From Methanospirillum hungatei (GTDB taxonomy: Archaea; Halobacteriota; Methanomicrobia; Methanomicrobiales; Methanospirillaceae), in contig NZ_JAIWNS010000130.1 of the NCBI RefSeq assembly GCF_020216685.1, positions 1 to 15,369 of the forward strand: DNA of 15,369 nt, given 5' to 3'. A program made the translations under genes and the position numbers. Of this stretch, positions 1-7,994 are shown piece by piece (within the stretch, counting starts at the first letter, position 1; each line of letters starts with the position of its first letter). The notes beneath the pieces are model-generated. The model saw only the letters and a list, made by a program, of their open reading frames with translations. It ran no database searches and had not been told where the DNA came from.

Positions 1-1
1 A

Positions 2-2056
2 GCAGGTTTGGATGTCATCCTCTGCACCCCGACAGCATCAGGAAAAACCCTCTCCTTTCTGCTCCCCTTTCTTACCATACGGCAGAATGTCCGGGATGCA
101 ACCGCCCTTGCCATCTATCCGGCAAAAGCCCTTACCCGTGACCAGCAAAAGACGATGCAGGATCTGGAAAAAGCAACCGGAATGCCCATTCAGCCTGCTA
201 TCTATGACGGTGATACCCCGCAGCATGACCGGCCTCTTATCAGGTCAGAAGCAGGACTCATCCTCACAAATCCCTATGAAATTCATCAGATTCTCCCCTG
301 GCACCGGCAATGGTCCTCCTTCTTTTCACGGCTGAGGTACATAATCCTGGATGAGGCCCACCAGTACCGGGGGGTGTTTGGGAGCAGTATGTCTGTTCTC
401 ATACGAAGGCTGCTTCGGATCTGTGACCATTATGGTTCATCACCGCAGTTTTTCCTCTCATCGGCAACACTTGCAAACCCTGCCGATTTTGCCCGTAATC
501 TGACCGGACGGGAGATGACGATCATCGACAGAAGTGGTGCACCTACCGGAGATAGGTTTTTTATTCTGTATAATCCGTACCGGGAGATGGTCCAGCCAAG
601 GTCGGTCTATTCGGAGAGCGCTGAGATCCTCTCTCTTCTGGTTGAAGCCGGCCTGCAGTCCCTCTGCTTTACCGGTTCACGCCGGATGACTGAACTGGTA
701 TCAGTCTGGGCGAAAAACCACCTCCACAAAAAGTCTCCTGACAAGGTGAACAGTATCGCTGCGTACCGGGCGGGGTATCTCCCAAAAGAGCGGCAGGAAC
801 TTGAACGAAACCTGAAAGCCGGAGTGATGCGGGGGATTGTATCGACAAATGCGCTTGAACTTGGGATTGATATCGGGTCTCTTGATGCCGTGGTGATGAC
901 CGGGTATCCGGGGACCATGATGTCAATCTGGCAGCAGGCAGGACGGGCCGGCCGGTCGGTCTCTGATGCCCTGGCCATTCTTATCGCGATGCAAAACCCG
1001 CTTGACCAGTTTTTTATGCGGCATCCGGAGGAGTTCTTTGCCCGCCCCCATGAACATGCCATCATCGACACGAAAAACCCTTATATCCTCTCCGGACAGC
1101 TCCTCTGCGCCGCTTCTGAACTTCCGGTCAGACCTGAGTTCGATATCCGCTGGTTTGGAAAAGGGATTATCGACCATCTTCATGCACTGGTAGAGAATGG
1201 CCTTGTTGCAGAGACACCGCGGGGCTATGTCTACACCGGGAGAAAGCGGGCAAGTGAACTGGTGTCATTGTCCCAGATCAGTGATGTCTGGACGGTAGAG
1301 GTCAGAAACCGGGTTATTGAGACACTGGATATCAGGCAGGCATGCCGGGAGGCCCATCCTGGTGCGGTCCTAATTCACCAGGGAGAGCGGTATCTGGTAG
1401 GCAGCTGGGATTTTGACCGTCACCGGATCCTGGCGACAAAGGAGGATCCGGGGTACTATACCAGAGTAAACCACCAGACCGGTGTTCAGATCCATGAGCG
1501 GCTGATGAGCCGGGAGATCAGCTCCGGAACCCTCTGTCTGGGCAGAGTAGAGGTATCAGAACTCTATCACGGGTATCGCCGGCTCATCGATGAGAGGACC
1601 ATCTCCACCGAACCACTCTCCCTTGAACCGATAACCTTTGAGACCATATCTGTCTGGATTGAGTTCTCCCTGAAAGGAATGAGTGTCTTGTCAGCAGACC
1701 ATGATGTCGGTGGTTCTCTTCATGGGGCAGAACATGCTCTTATTGCCATGATGCCCTACCATGTTCTCTGTGACCGGTGGGATCTGGGAGGACTGTCATC
1801 GGCCAGCTCTTCAGAAGTCAGGGGAAAACCGGTCATCTTCATCTATGACGGGTACGAAGGGGGTATCGGCCTTGCGGAACGTGCATATCATATCTATGAA
1901 GAGCTCTGCGAGTCGGCGGAGAAGATGGTCAGGGAATGCAGGTGTAAAGACGGGTGTCCGGCCTGTATTTACTCACCGAAATGTGGGAATGATAACCAGC
2001 CGCTTGATAAAAGAGGATGTATTGCGCTTCTCCGGCACTGTGCCGGCCTGACCTGA
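2..2056 (+). CDS. DEAH-box helicase with C-terminal DUF1998 zinc-binding domain (Hrq1/MrfA/YprA type), 5'-truncated
   Basis: ATP-dependent superfamily 2 helicase, probably acting on DNA in repair; the bacterial relative MrfA works in mitomycin-lesion excision. Numbered from the TTG at 8, the sequence shows Walker A (TASGKT, 9-14), DEAH (115-118), SAT (152-154), motif V (ALELGID) and motif VI (QQAGRAGR, 309-316). A C-terminal DUF1998 region follows (AEHAL, then DGYEGGIG), ending in a cysteine cluster C646-x3-C650-x2-C653-x5-C659. The reading frame is open to the left edge (codons for Ala-Gly precede the TTG), so the TTG is not the true start: the N-terminus with any Q motif lies outside the window. 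The gene ends 8 bp from the convergent gene that terminates at 2065. No nuclease partner such as MrfB is visible. Family assignment is firm; the DNA-repair role is inferred from relatives. Confidence 0.93.
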   Translation, partial: AGLDVILCTPTASGKTLSFLLPFLTIRQNVRDATALAIYPAKALTRDQQKTMQDLEKATGMPIQPAIYDGDTPQHDRPLIRSEAGLILTNPYEIHQILPWHRQWSSFFSRLRYIILDEAHQYRGVFGSSMSVLIRRLLRICDHYGSSPQFFLSSATLANPADFARNLTGREMTIIDRSGAPTGDRFFILYNPYREMVQPRSVYSESAEILSLLVEAGLQSLCFTGSRRMTELVSVWAKNHLHKKSPDKVNSIAAYRAGYLPKERQELERNLKAGVMRGIVSTNALELGIDIGSLDAVVMTGYPGTMMSIWQQAGRAGRSVSDALAILIAMQNPLDQFFMRHPEEFFARPHEHAIIDTKNPYILSGQLLCAASELPVRPEFDIRWFGKGIIDHLHALVENGLVAETPRGYVYTGRKRASELVSLSQISDVWTVEVRNRVIETLDIRQACREAHPGAVLIHQGERYLVGSWDFDRHRILATKEDPGYYTRVNHQTGVQIHERLMSREISSGTLCLGRVEVSELYHGYRRLIDERTISTEPLSLEPITFETISVWIEFSLKGMSVLSADHDVGGSLHGAEHALIAMMPYHVLCDRWDLGGLSSASSSEVRGKPVIFIYDGYEGGIGLAERAYHIYEELCESAEKMVRECRCKDGCPACIYSPKCGNDNQPLDKRGCIALLRHCAGLT

Positions 2057-2064
2057 CGGGGAAT

Positions 2065-2484
2065 TTATTTCTTCTCTTTGGCCTTTGCCTGTGCTGCCGC
2101 TTCCTTTCGTTTCTTAAAATGCTCGGTGATCTTTGTTATATGTGCGATTTTATCCATTTCAGTCCCATAGAGGGCAAAACCCTTTTTATCCACCGAGATA
2201 ATCTTGTAGAGCTGGCGAATTTCTTCAGGTACCCGCATCCCGGGGATGGATCGCATATGTATGAAATTTTCAATCTGTACCTGGAAGTTTTTCTTGAGGA
2301 GTTCCCGAAGCTCCTGAATATCATTGCGGAGCCTTTTGATATCTTCCTGGTTCCAGTGCAGGATCTGCTGCTCAAGTTCTGAAATCCGGTCTATTGCCTC
2401 TTTGCTCTTTTCAATATGTTCATCAACGGCCTGTGACAGAGCCAGTTCGGCCATCTCAGCGCTATCGATATTCTCATATTGCAT
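2065..2484 (-). CDS. Uncharacterised coiled-coil protein, 139 aa
   Basis: I do not recognise a family. The 139-residue protein is highly charged. Residues about 20-70 form a probable coiled coil (heptad-like runs such as ISELEQQIL and DIQELRELLKK). A short globular stretch follows with IPGMRVPEEIRQLYKI and ISVDKKGFALYG, and the C-terminus is Ala/Lys-rich and basic (EAAAQAKAKEKK). There is no signal peptide or membrane segment, so it should be cytoplasmic. The ATG is preceded by a purine-rich AGGGGA about 6 nt upstream, which supports the start. It lies 42 bp downstream of the hydrogenase-protease gene on the same strand with no visible terminator between them, so the two are probably co-transcribed. 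That neighbourhood is the only functional clue and does not prove a role in hydrogenase maturation. Confidence 0.8.
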   Translation of the reverse strand: MQYENIDSAEMAELALSQAVDEHIEKSKEAIDRISELEQQILHWNQEDIKRLRNDIQELRELLKKNFQVQIENFIHMRSIPGMRVPEEIRQLYKIISVDKKGFALYGTEMDKIAHITKITEHFKKRKEAAAQAKAKEKK

Positions 2485-2526
2485 AATAATTCCCCTATTC
2501 TGTATACGTGTACCCTGCAGCTAAAA

Positions 2527-2988
2527 TCAATCTTGTTCCTGCTTCCCCTTAAAACCCAGGACCGGCAGGTGATCATACCGGTGCGTTCTCAACAGACTGA
2601 TGAGTTCAGCAGCAGCACGGGAGACCGGGGGTGTCAGCGGGGTGTCAGGATCAAGGCAGCCAGGCTCTATTCCGATAAAGGTGACGTGTGAATGGGGGGC
2701 ACACTGCTCAATAAAGAAGGTGAGGGGGAGCTGATGTGTCCCAATCCCATAATCCCTGATACAATCATGCGGAATGATCCGGACGCTTCCGGGTAAAAGT
2801 CCCATCTGAACGGCATCAACGATGACAATCCGTTCCGGTCTGCGTTCCCGTATCGGACGGATAAAGTTCTCCGGAACAATGCCTGCATTGATGACTGTCC
2901 AGTCTGAATCCAGAAGTGCTTCAGCGATACAGGGGCCAACACCGTCATCCCCGAGCAGGTCATTTCCAATACCAAGGAGCAGATCCAC
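2527..2988 (-). CDS. hycI: HycI-type [NiFe]-hydrogenase maturation protease
   Basis: Endopeptidase of peptidase family M52/A31 that removes the C-terminal tail of a [NiFe]-hydrogenase large subunit after nickel insertion. In a methanogen the likely substrates are energy-converting (Ech/Eha-like) or F420-reducing hydrogenases; which one cannot be told here. The N-terminal signature LLGIGNDLLGDDGVG is typical. The three nickel-sensing residues match D15, D58 (IVIVDA) and H85 (GTHQLP), numbered from the GTG start. The frame is open further upstream, but that extension would overlap the divergent vWA gene and adds nothing family-like. From the GTG the protein is 153 aa, the usual length. The nearest strong Shine-Dalgarno (AGGAGG on the minus strand, plus-strand 3004-3009) is 15 nt from the GTG, which is long, so the exact start is uncertain. 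It probably shares a transcript with the coiled-coil gene downstream. Confidence 0.9.
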   Translation of the reverse strand: MDLLLGIGNDLLGDDGVGPCIAEALLDSDWTVINAGIVPENFIRPIRERRPERIVIVDAVQMGLLPGSVRIIPHDCIRDYGIGTHQLPLTFFIEQCAPHSHVTFIGIEPGCLDPDTPLTPPVSRAAAELISLLRTHRYDHLPVLGFKGKQEQD

Positions 2989-3003
2989 AGTTATGTACCG
3001 TTC

Positions 3004-3009
3004 CCTCCT
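3004..3009 (-). promoter_or_regulatory. Strong Shine-Dalgarno (AGGAGG) ahead of the hydrogenase protease
   Basis: The minus strand reads AGGAGG here, a near-perfect complement to the 16S 3' end, but no ATG, GTG or TTG sits 5-9 nt downstream in the protease frame. The GTG at 2988 is 15 nt away. The only in-frame codon at 9 nt is ATA, a very rare initiator. Confidence 0.5.
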
Positions 3010-3036
3010 GACTTCAAATAACCGGTATTGTTTGAT

Positions 3037-3050
3037 AATTATTTTATAAG
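3037..3050. promoter_or_regulatory. Shared TATA-like element between divergent hycI and vWA genes
   Basis: AATTATTTTATAAG reads as a TATA box in both directions. On the plus strand TTTTATAA (3042-3049) is about 25 nt from the ATG at 3072, so the vWA-phosphatase-kinase mRNA may be leaderless. On the minus strand CTTATAAAATAATT would start hycI transcription near 3018-3022, leaving a short leader that contains the AGGAGG. Positions follow the usual archaeal TATA-to-start distance; not tested. Confidence 0.5.
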
Positions 3051-3071
3051 TTACCGGCCAATTTTCAATCA

Positions 3072-3773
3072 ATGGGCTTAGAAAAACTTGAAGACATCGT
3101 TGATATCCCGTATCCGCAACATCCTCACTGTGCCACGGTTCTGGTCCTTGACACATCGGCATCCATGTCAGGCAATAAGATAGCAGAGCTGAATGAAGGC
3201 CTTCGCATCCTCACCGATGAGCTGAAGGAGGACGATCTTGCGGTCAAACGGATAGATCTTGCCGTGATAACCTTTGGGAAAGGGGTGGAACTGGTCAGAC
3301 CCTTCACCGGCATATCGGCATTTGACCCTCCGGAACTCTCTGCCGGCGGGTATACTCCCATGGGTCAGGCCATTCTTGAAGCAGTCAGGCTTGTTGAAGA
3401 ACGAAAGGCCGAGTACCGAACCATCGGGACCGATTACTACCGGCCGTGGATATTTTTAATCACCGACGGTCAGCCGACTGATATGCGCAAAGGTGATGAG
3501 ATCTGGGAGAAGGTCATTGAGGCGGTGCATGGAGGGGAGAAAGATCACAAATTCCTCTTCTGGGCGCTTGGTGTTGACCAGGCCAATATGACGGTGCTCC
3601 GCGAGATATCTCCTCCGGGCAGGACCCCGCTCATGCTCAAGGAAGCAAAGTGGGCCGAGATGTTCCTCTGGCTGTCAAAGAGTCTCTCCCAGATATCAGA
3701 CTCCCGGATTGGTGAACAGATATCACTTGAGAACCCGGTTGGTCCTGAAGGCTGGGGAGTAATCCAGCTCTGA
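3072..3773 (+). CDS. vWA-domain protein, YegL/TerY family
   Basis: Single von Willebrand factor A domain protein (233 aa), cytoplasmic, with no signal or membrane segment. The metal-ion adhesion site is complete: D27-x-S29-x-S31 in LVLDTSASMSG, T95 in GGYTPMG, and D132 in ITDGQPTD. The layout matches E. coli YegL and TerY, which occur beside a PP2C phosphatase and a kinase as a conserved triad; the vWA protein is thought to be a metal-dependent adaptor or assembly platform. The ATG at 3072 sits about 25 nt after a TATA element and has no Shine-Dalgarno, which suggests a leaderless transcript. It is the first gene of the operon, with only 5 bp to the phosphatase. Family call is firm; the adaptor role is inferred from the triad and is not demonstrated. 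Confidence 0.92.
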   Translation: MGLEKLEDIVDIPYPQHPHCATVLVLDTSASMSGNKIAELNEGLRILTDELKEDDLAVKRIDLAVITFGKGVELVRPFTGISAFDPPELSAGGYTPMGQAILEAVRLVEERKAEYRTIGTDYYRPWIFLITDGQPTDMRKGDEIWEKVIEAVHGGEKDHKFLFWALGVDQANMTVLREISPPGRTPLMLKEAKWAEMFLWLSKSLSQISDSRIGEQISLENPVGPEGWGVIQL

Positions 3774-3778
3774 TACCG

Positions 3779-4555
3779 ATGCCTGCCGGACATACAAGAC
3801 CCGGATCATATATCGCCTGTGGTGCGTCGGTTGCAGGAACCAGGCATATTCGGGACCAGATACCGTGTGAAGATGCCTGGGCCGGAGTCATCCTCCCTGA
3901 TGCTCTCATCATCGCGGTTGCTGACGGTCTCTCATCTGCAGAATATGGCGGAAAAGGAGCGGATATTGCCGTATCCTCCAGTGTCAGAGATGCCACGGAT
4001 GCATATAAACCCGGGGAGCAGGATATTCCTGCTCTTATCAGGTCAGCCATGAGTGCCGGGAGGGAGGCTATCCATGACCATGCCCTTTCTGAAGGACTGC
4101 ACATCTCATCGTTTGCAACAACGCTCCTTTTGGCTGTTCTCACCCCTGATGGTGCCTTCTGTGGTCATATCGGAGACGGAGCCTGTGTCGCCCTCTCAGA
4201 AGGCGAAGCATCCCTGCTCTCGGTTCCCGGAACTGCCGAGTATGCCAATGAGACGGCAGTCCTGACCGCACAGACCTGGGAGTCACACTGTCGCATCTCA
4301 CACCGAGCAGCCGATGCAATCATCTGTGCAACCGACGGATGCCAGGGGGCCCTTATCAGAAGGGAGGATGGCGCCTATGTCCCATACAGTCCCTTTGTCG
4401 TGCCCCTTGTCAGATCCCTCGGGGAGTACTTGGATGAAGGCCGGGATCTGAATTCCGAGATCGCCGATCTCCTCTCTTCTTCCCGCATGCGGGCACTCTC
4501 ATCAGATGACATGACGCTGGCCGTTGGATTCTCCCTGTCTGGTGAGCCCTTCTGA
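3779..4555 (+). CDS. PP2C-family serine/threonine phosphatase (YegK-like, triad member)
   Basis: Metal-dependent protein phosphatase of the PP2C/SpoIIE fold, 258 aa. Acidic metal ligands sit where expected: D32 (CEDAWAG), D49-G50 (AVADGLSSAEYGGKG), G132-D133 (HIGDGACVAL), D186 (CATDGCQG) and D243-D244 (SSDDMTLAVG). All the catalytic aspartates are present, so an active enzyme is predicted. It should reverse phosphorylation by the kinase encoded immediately downstream. Its stop codon overlaps the kinase ATG by one base (TGATG, 4553-4557), which suggests translational coupling. It lies 5 bp after the vWA gene. No good Shine-Dalgarno precedes the ATG; translation probably continues from the vWA gene. 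The order vWA, PP2C, kinase matches the TerY-P triad and E. coli yegL-yegK-yegI. Confidence 0.93.
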   Translation: MPAGHTRPGSYIACGASVAGTRHIRDQIPCEDAWAGVILPDALIIAVADGLSSAEYGGKGADIAVSSSVRDATDAYKPGEQDIPALIRSAMSAGREAIHDHALSEGLHISSFATTLLLAVLTPDGAFCGHIGDGACVALSEGEASLLSVPGTAEYANETAVLTAQTWESHCRISHRAADAIICATDGCQGALIRREDGAYVPYSPFVVPLVRSLGEYLDEGRDLNSEIADLLSSSRMRALSSDDMTLAVGFSLSGEPF

Positions 4556-7500
4556 TGGCCGGGTCGTCCGGAGCAGAACCTAAAATCCGGATTGACCGTA
4601 CCAAAATAGAGGTCTCTCCTCTCTCATCAGGTCCGGTTCGCGAAGAACTGGTCATCATGAACGAGGGAAAGGGACGGCTCTATGGAAATATCCGGTCAGA
4701 TGCAGACTGGGTCACCGTTCTTGACACGAATCTGAATACCACCTTTATCCAGCGGGTAATCCTTGAGATACGGCCTGACAGAGCCCCGGCAAGTGGGGAG
4801 TCATCGGTTCATATTCTCTCAACCGGTGGTATCGGACGGGTAAAGATTGAGATCAGAAAAACCCCGACACCGGTCTCAACGCTCCGGATGGATGAGAAGG
4901 TCTTCCAGTTTTGCGGTATTACCAAAGATGAGACGATCTCATTCTCACTCACCGTCAGAAATGCCGGCGCCGGGTTTTTATCAGGGACCGCAGTCCCGCT
5001 CTGTGACTGGATTGAGATACCTGCCCGTGGCATCTGGACCAGAACCGTGCAGGTCATCCCGGTCAGAGTTATCAGCTCAAAAGCCCCGAAGGCCAGACAC
5101 CCGGTCGGGAGGATTCATGTAAAGACGAATGGCGGGGAGGAGACGGTTGAGGTATCCATCCACCGTTCATCAGAGAAAGGGCCGGTTCCCCGGTTTATTC
5201 CATCCTCACTCCGGATATCCTGGACGATCAGGGGTATCATCGAAGAGCGTCTTATGGTCAAAAATACCGGTGCCGGGGTCCTCCGGGGGACCATTCCCTC
5301 GAAATATCCCTGGATAACCGCAGTGCCGTCAATATTCTCCGTCACCGACAGCACCATAATTACCATCAGAGTAGATACCCGTCTGCTTCCGGGAAATGTT
5401 CCTGCATCTGTCCCGATTGTGATCATCACCAATGTCGGGCCATTTACATTAAATATCGAGATAGCCCGTTCATATCCGGCACAGGAGAAAGCACGGGTCC
5501 GTCTTCCCAGAATAAAGACCAGATCACGGATGACGGTCCTGGATCAGTATGGTGGTCAGCTGCAGATACTCTCATCAGGAAAATCCGGCGGGGAAGGGGA
5601 GATATGGTATGTGGAGGGTGATGATACCCGGTGTGTGAAGATATTTCATCCCCACCGGAGCAGTCCGGAGATGGAAGAGAAGATACGGATCATGCAGAAG
5701 TGTCCGATCAAGATTCCTGCCGGAACGGGGATCTGCTGGCCGTCGGGCATCATCCTCTCACAGCCCCCGTCACGGTTTCTTGGATACCTGATGACCCGCC
5801 TTGACAGCCGGTTTATGCCGGTGCATGCCTGGTACGATAAACCTGACCAGGATTTTTCCTTCTCAATGAAGGCAGCAGCACGCCTTGCCGGTCTTGTCCA
5901 TGCGGTCCATGCATCCGGTCACTGTGTCGGCGATCTTCGTGAGAATAACGTATTCATCAGCACGGACGGAGAGATATGCCTCATCGACACAGATTCGTTT
6001 CAGATCACCGATCCATCATCATCACGGACATGGTTCTGCCGGGTCGGGACTGGTGAGTATCTTCCCCCCGAACTGATTGACGGCTCATTTGAGAAGCAGG
6101 ATATTGACCGGCTCTTTGCTGACCGGTTTGCCCTTGCCGTTCTAATCTTCCGGTTCCTGATGCAGGGGGCTCACCCATACCAGGGACGGGGACCGCTCAT
6201 CGAGGATGCACCAACAACCCCGGATAAGATTATTCGTGGTCTTTTTGCCTATGAAGGAAAGATCCCCGGCCTGTATCCACCTGACTATGCCCCGCCGTAT
6301 GACCGGATCCCCTCATCGGTCCGTGCCCTGTTCCACGAGGCATTTGTGACCGGTCACCAGCACCCGCAGGCACGTCCCGAACCCTCCCGATGGGCCCGTG
6401 TTCTGGGATTCAGATATGAAACACGGGATATGACAGAACCCGCAGTTCTAATCCGTGCGATCACGTCAGACATTCCAACCGATTCGAGACCGGAACCAGA
6501 ATCAGAATCAGAACTTGAACCAGTCACGATAAAATTGCCTCTCCCTGAATATGTCGATGATGAGGGAGATATCGTCCATGTGGGGGACCGGATCGTCCGA
6601 ATATCGCATGGGGAGATCCGACGGACCGGGCGGCCTGGATACCAGCTCCTTATCAGTGTACACCATCTCACTCCTCTGTGTTCATGTCCGGTCACTTCGG
6701 TTCCGCCATCGGTGGTCGTGCCTGAACGAATGGTCTACCAGAACCAGGGACCTTTAAAACGAATACATTACCTTATTCCTGATATTGATTTTTCCCGGTA
6801 TGTTCACTGGCACACAGCAGCAGATCCCTGGACCCGTACATCGTGGAGAGGGTCGAAATTTTCATTCAGATACCGGGTGGCTGCATGTACAAATCTCCTC
6901 TCCGCTCTTCTCTCAATGAGCAGGGTGGGTCTTCATCCATTCAGCCTCACCCCCCGCTCCATCTTTGTCGGCCCTGACAGCTCAGTCCGGGTTCTGGCAG
7001 TACCTGACGGGATGATACCCCGAAAAGAAGGCATATCCCCTCTGCTTTCAGAAATACGATCCCTTCTCTGCATGATGATGATGGACGGATGTGATTTTGA
7101 TCAGGTCTATCCGAAGAGATCCCGGCCGTATAGGGCCCGGCCTTATCGATCCTATATTCCTTCTCCTGATAGGATTCCCTATCCGATGAGGAGTATCTTT
7201 ACCAGATCACCGGATTGTTCCTGTTCACTTGAAGAGATCCTCTCCGGCTGGTTTGAACGGTCCGAACATGCATTCCTCTCCCTTGTCTCATGCCCGGCTG
7301 ATCCTGATCACTGGTTCAGTATCTCTCAGGGTATTTGCCCGTTCTGCCATCCGGATAGATCACGTCCTCTGCTGTCACCCGGACCACACTTCTGCCTGTT
7401 ACCAACCAGGGCAGTATTATTCCTGTCTGCACCGGTACATACGGTCAGGCATCTGAAACGAAGATGGATACCGCAGAGACCGAGAGTAATTCCGGTAATT

Positions 7501-7965
7501 CCAATAATTCATCTTCCACTCTCCATGACTCAGCCACTCCGGATATCAACTTCAGCCATACTCTTCCTTGCAGCCCGGAATGGCGATTTCGTATTCCTCC
7601 CGGTACTTCACAAACGCTCTCTTCCGATATGTCTCCCCAGGATGACCACCGCTCTTGTCATTATACCGCCGGTCTTTTCACTTGAGGTCCTGATACTGAA
7701 GAGATTTGATGTCTCGCTTATCGATGAGATGCGATGGGTATCGCACCTTGAACAGATGAAAGGGACCAATTTCCCCAGACTGGTTCGTGTAAAGAGGGTA
7801 CGAAAGCAGTACGTCCGCAAAACCATATCGGTCATGCTGTTCCCCGGATATTATGAAATGCCCCTAAAGCCAGCCCCCTCAAAAGGGAAGAAAGGAAAGA
7901 AGGGGAAGAAAAAAGGAACCCTTTCAAAGAGATTATCTGAATTCATCGATGAATTTTTCGGATAG
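4555..7965 (+). CDS. Large Ser/Thr-kinase-like protein: three Ig-like repeats, kinase domain, degenerate second kinase-like domain, zinc motif
   Basis: Cytoplasmic 1136-aa protein, the kinase of the vWA-PP2C-kinase triad (YegI-like). Residues 5-309 hold three Ig-like repeats with cores N36-G38-G40-L42-G44, N136-G138-G140-L142-G144 and N237-G239-G241-L243-G245. A kinase domain follows at about 325-615: glycine loop G345-G-E-G348, ATP-binding K362 (RCVKIF), catalytic loop D460-LRE-N-N465, D478 of the family motif IDTDSFQ, and E506 (PPEL). These suggest activity. After an acidic linker (about 645-655) comes a second region (about 670-900) resembling a kinase C-lobe with lost catalytic residues. 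It is followed by C913-x5-H919-x8-C928-x2-C931, resembling the zinc motif that usually follows triad kinases. The last 200 residues are unrecognised and end in a lysine-rich tail (GKKGKKGKKKG). The substrate is unknown. Confidence 0.88.
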   Translation: MAGSSGAEPKIRIDRTKIEVSPLSSGPVREELVIMNEGKGRLYGNIRSDADWVTVLDTNLNTTFIQRVILEIRPDRAPASGESSVHILSTGGIGRVKIEIRKTPTPVSTLRMDEKVFQFCGITKDETISFSLTVRNAGAGFLSGTAVPLCDWIEIPARGIWTRTVQVIPVRVISSKAPKARHPVGRIHVKTNGGEETVEVSIHRSSEKGPVPRFIPSSLRISWTIRGIIEERLMVKNTGAGVLRGTIPSKYPWITAVPSIFSVTDSTIITIRVDTRLLPGNVPASVPIVIITNVGPFTLNIEIARSYPAQEKARVRLPRIKTRSRMTVLDQYGGQLQILSSGKSGGEGEIWYVEGDDTRCVKIFHPHRSSPEMEEKIRIMQKCPIKIPAGTGICWPSGIILSQPPSRFLGYLMTRLDSRFMPVHAWYDKPDQDFSFSMKAAARLAGLVHAVHASGHCVGDLRENNVFISTDGEICLIDTDSFQITDPSSSRTWFCRVGTGEYLPPELIDGSFEKQDIDRLFADRFALAVLIFRFLMQGAHPYQGRGPLIEDAPTTPDKIIRGLFAYEGKIPGLYPPDYAPPYDRIPSSVRALFHEAFVTGHQHPQARPEPSRWARVLGFRYETRDMTEPAVLIRAITSDIPTDSRPEPESESELEPVTIKLPLPEYVDDEGDIVHVGDRIVRISHGEIRRTGRPGYQLLISVHHLTPLCSCPVTSVPPSVVVPERMVYQNQGPLKRIHYLIPDIDFSRYVHWHTAADPWTRTSWRGSKFSFRYRVAACTNLLSALLSMSRVGLHPFSLTPRSIFVGPDSSVRVLAVPDGMIPRKEGISPLLSEIRSLLCMMMMDGCDFDQVYPKRSRPYRARPYRSYIPSPDRIPYPMRSIFTRSPDCSCSLEEILSGWFERSEHAFLSLVSCPADPDHWFSISQGICPFCHPDRSRPLLSPGPHFCLLPTRAVLFLSAPVHTVRHLKRRWIPQRPRVIPVIPIIHLPLSMTQPLRISTSAILFLAARNGDFVFLPVLHKRSLPICLPRMTTALVIIPPVFSLEVLILKRFDVSLIDEMRWVSHLEQMKGTNFPRLVRVKRVRKQYVRKTISVMLFPGYYEMPLKPAPSKGKKGKKGKKKGTLSKRLSEFIDEFFG

Positions 7966-7994
7966 AACGGGTATCAGAGTGGAATAGAGTGTCC

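Noticed and set aside
607..1071. 154-aa minus-strand ORF inside the helicase.
   Set aside because: It is antisense to conserved helicase motifs V and VI, with no ribosome site or family resemblance.
7400..7700. Possible frameshift in the C-terminal part of the triad kinase, because other-frame ORFs exist here and the composition looks odd.
   Set aside because: The main frame stays open to a natural end with strand-like hydrophobic patterning. The other frames hit stops or are Ser/Asn-rich shadow sequence.
7966..7994. Terminator between the convergent kinase and nucleotidase genes.
   Set aside because: Only 29 bp with no hairpin and no T-run; nothing can be supported.
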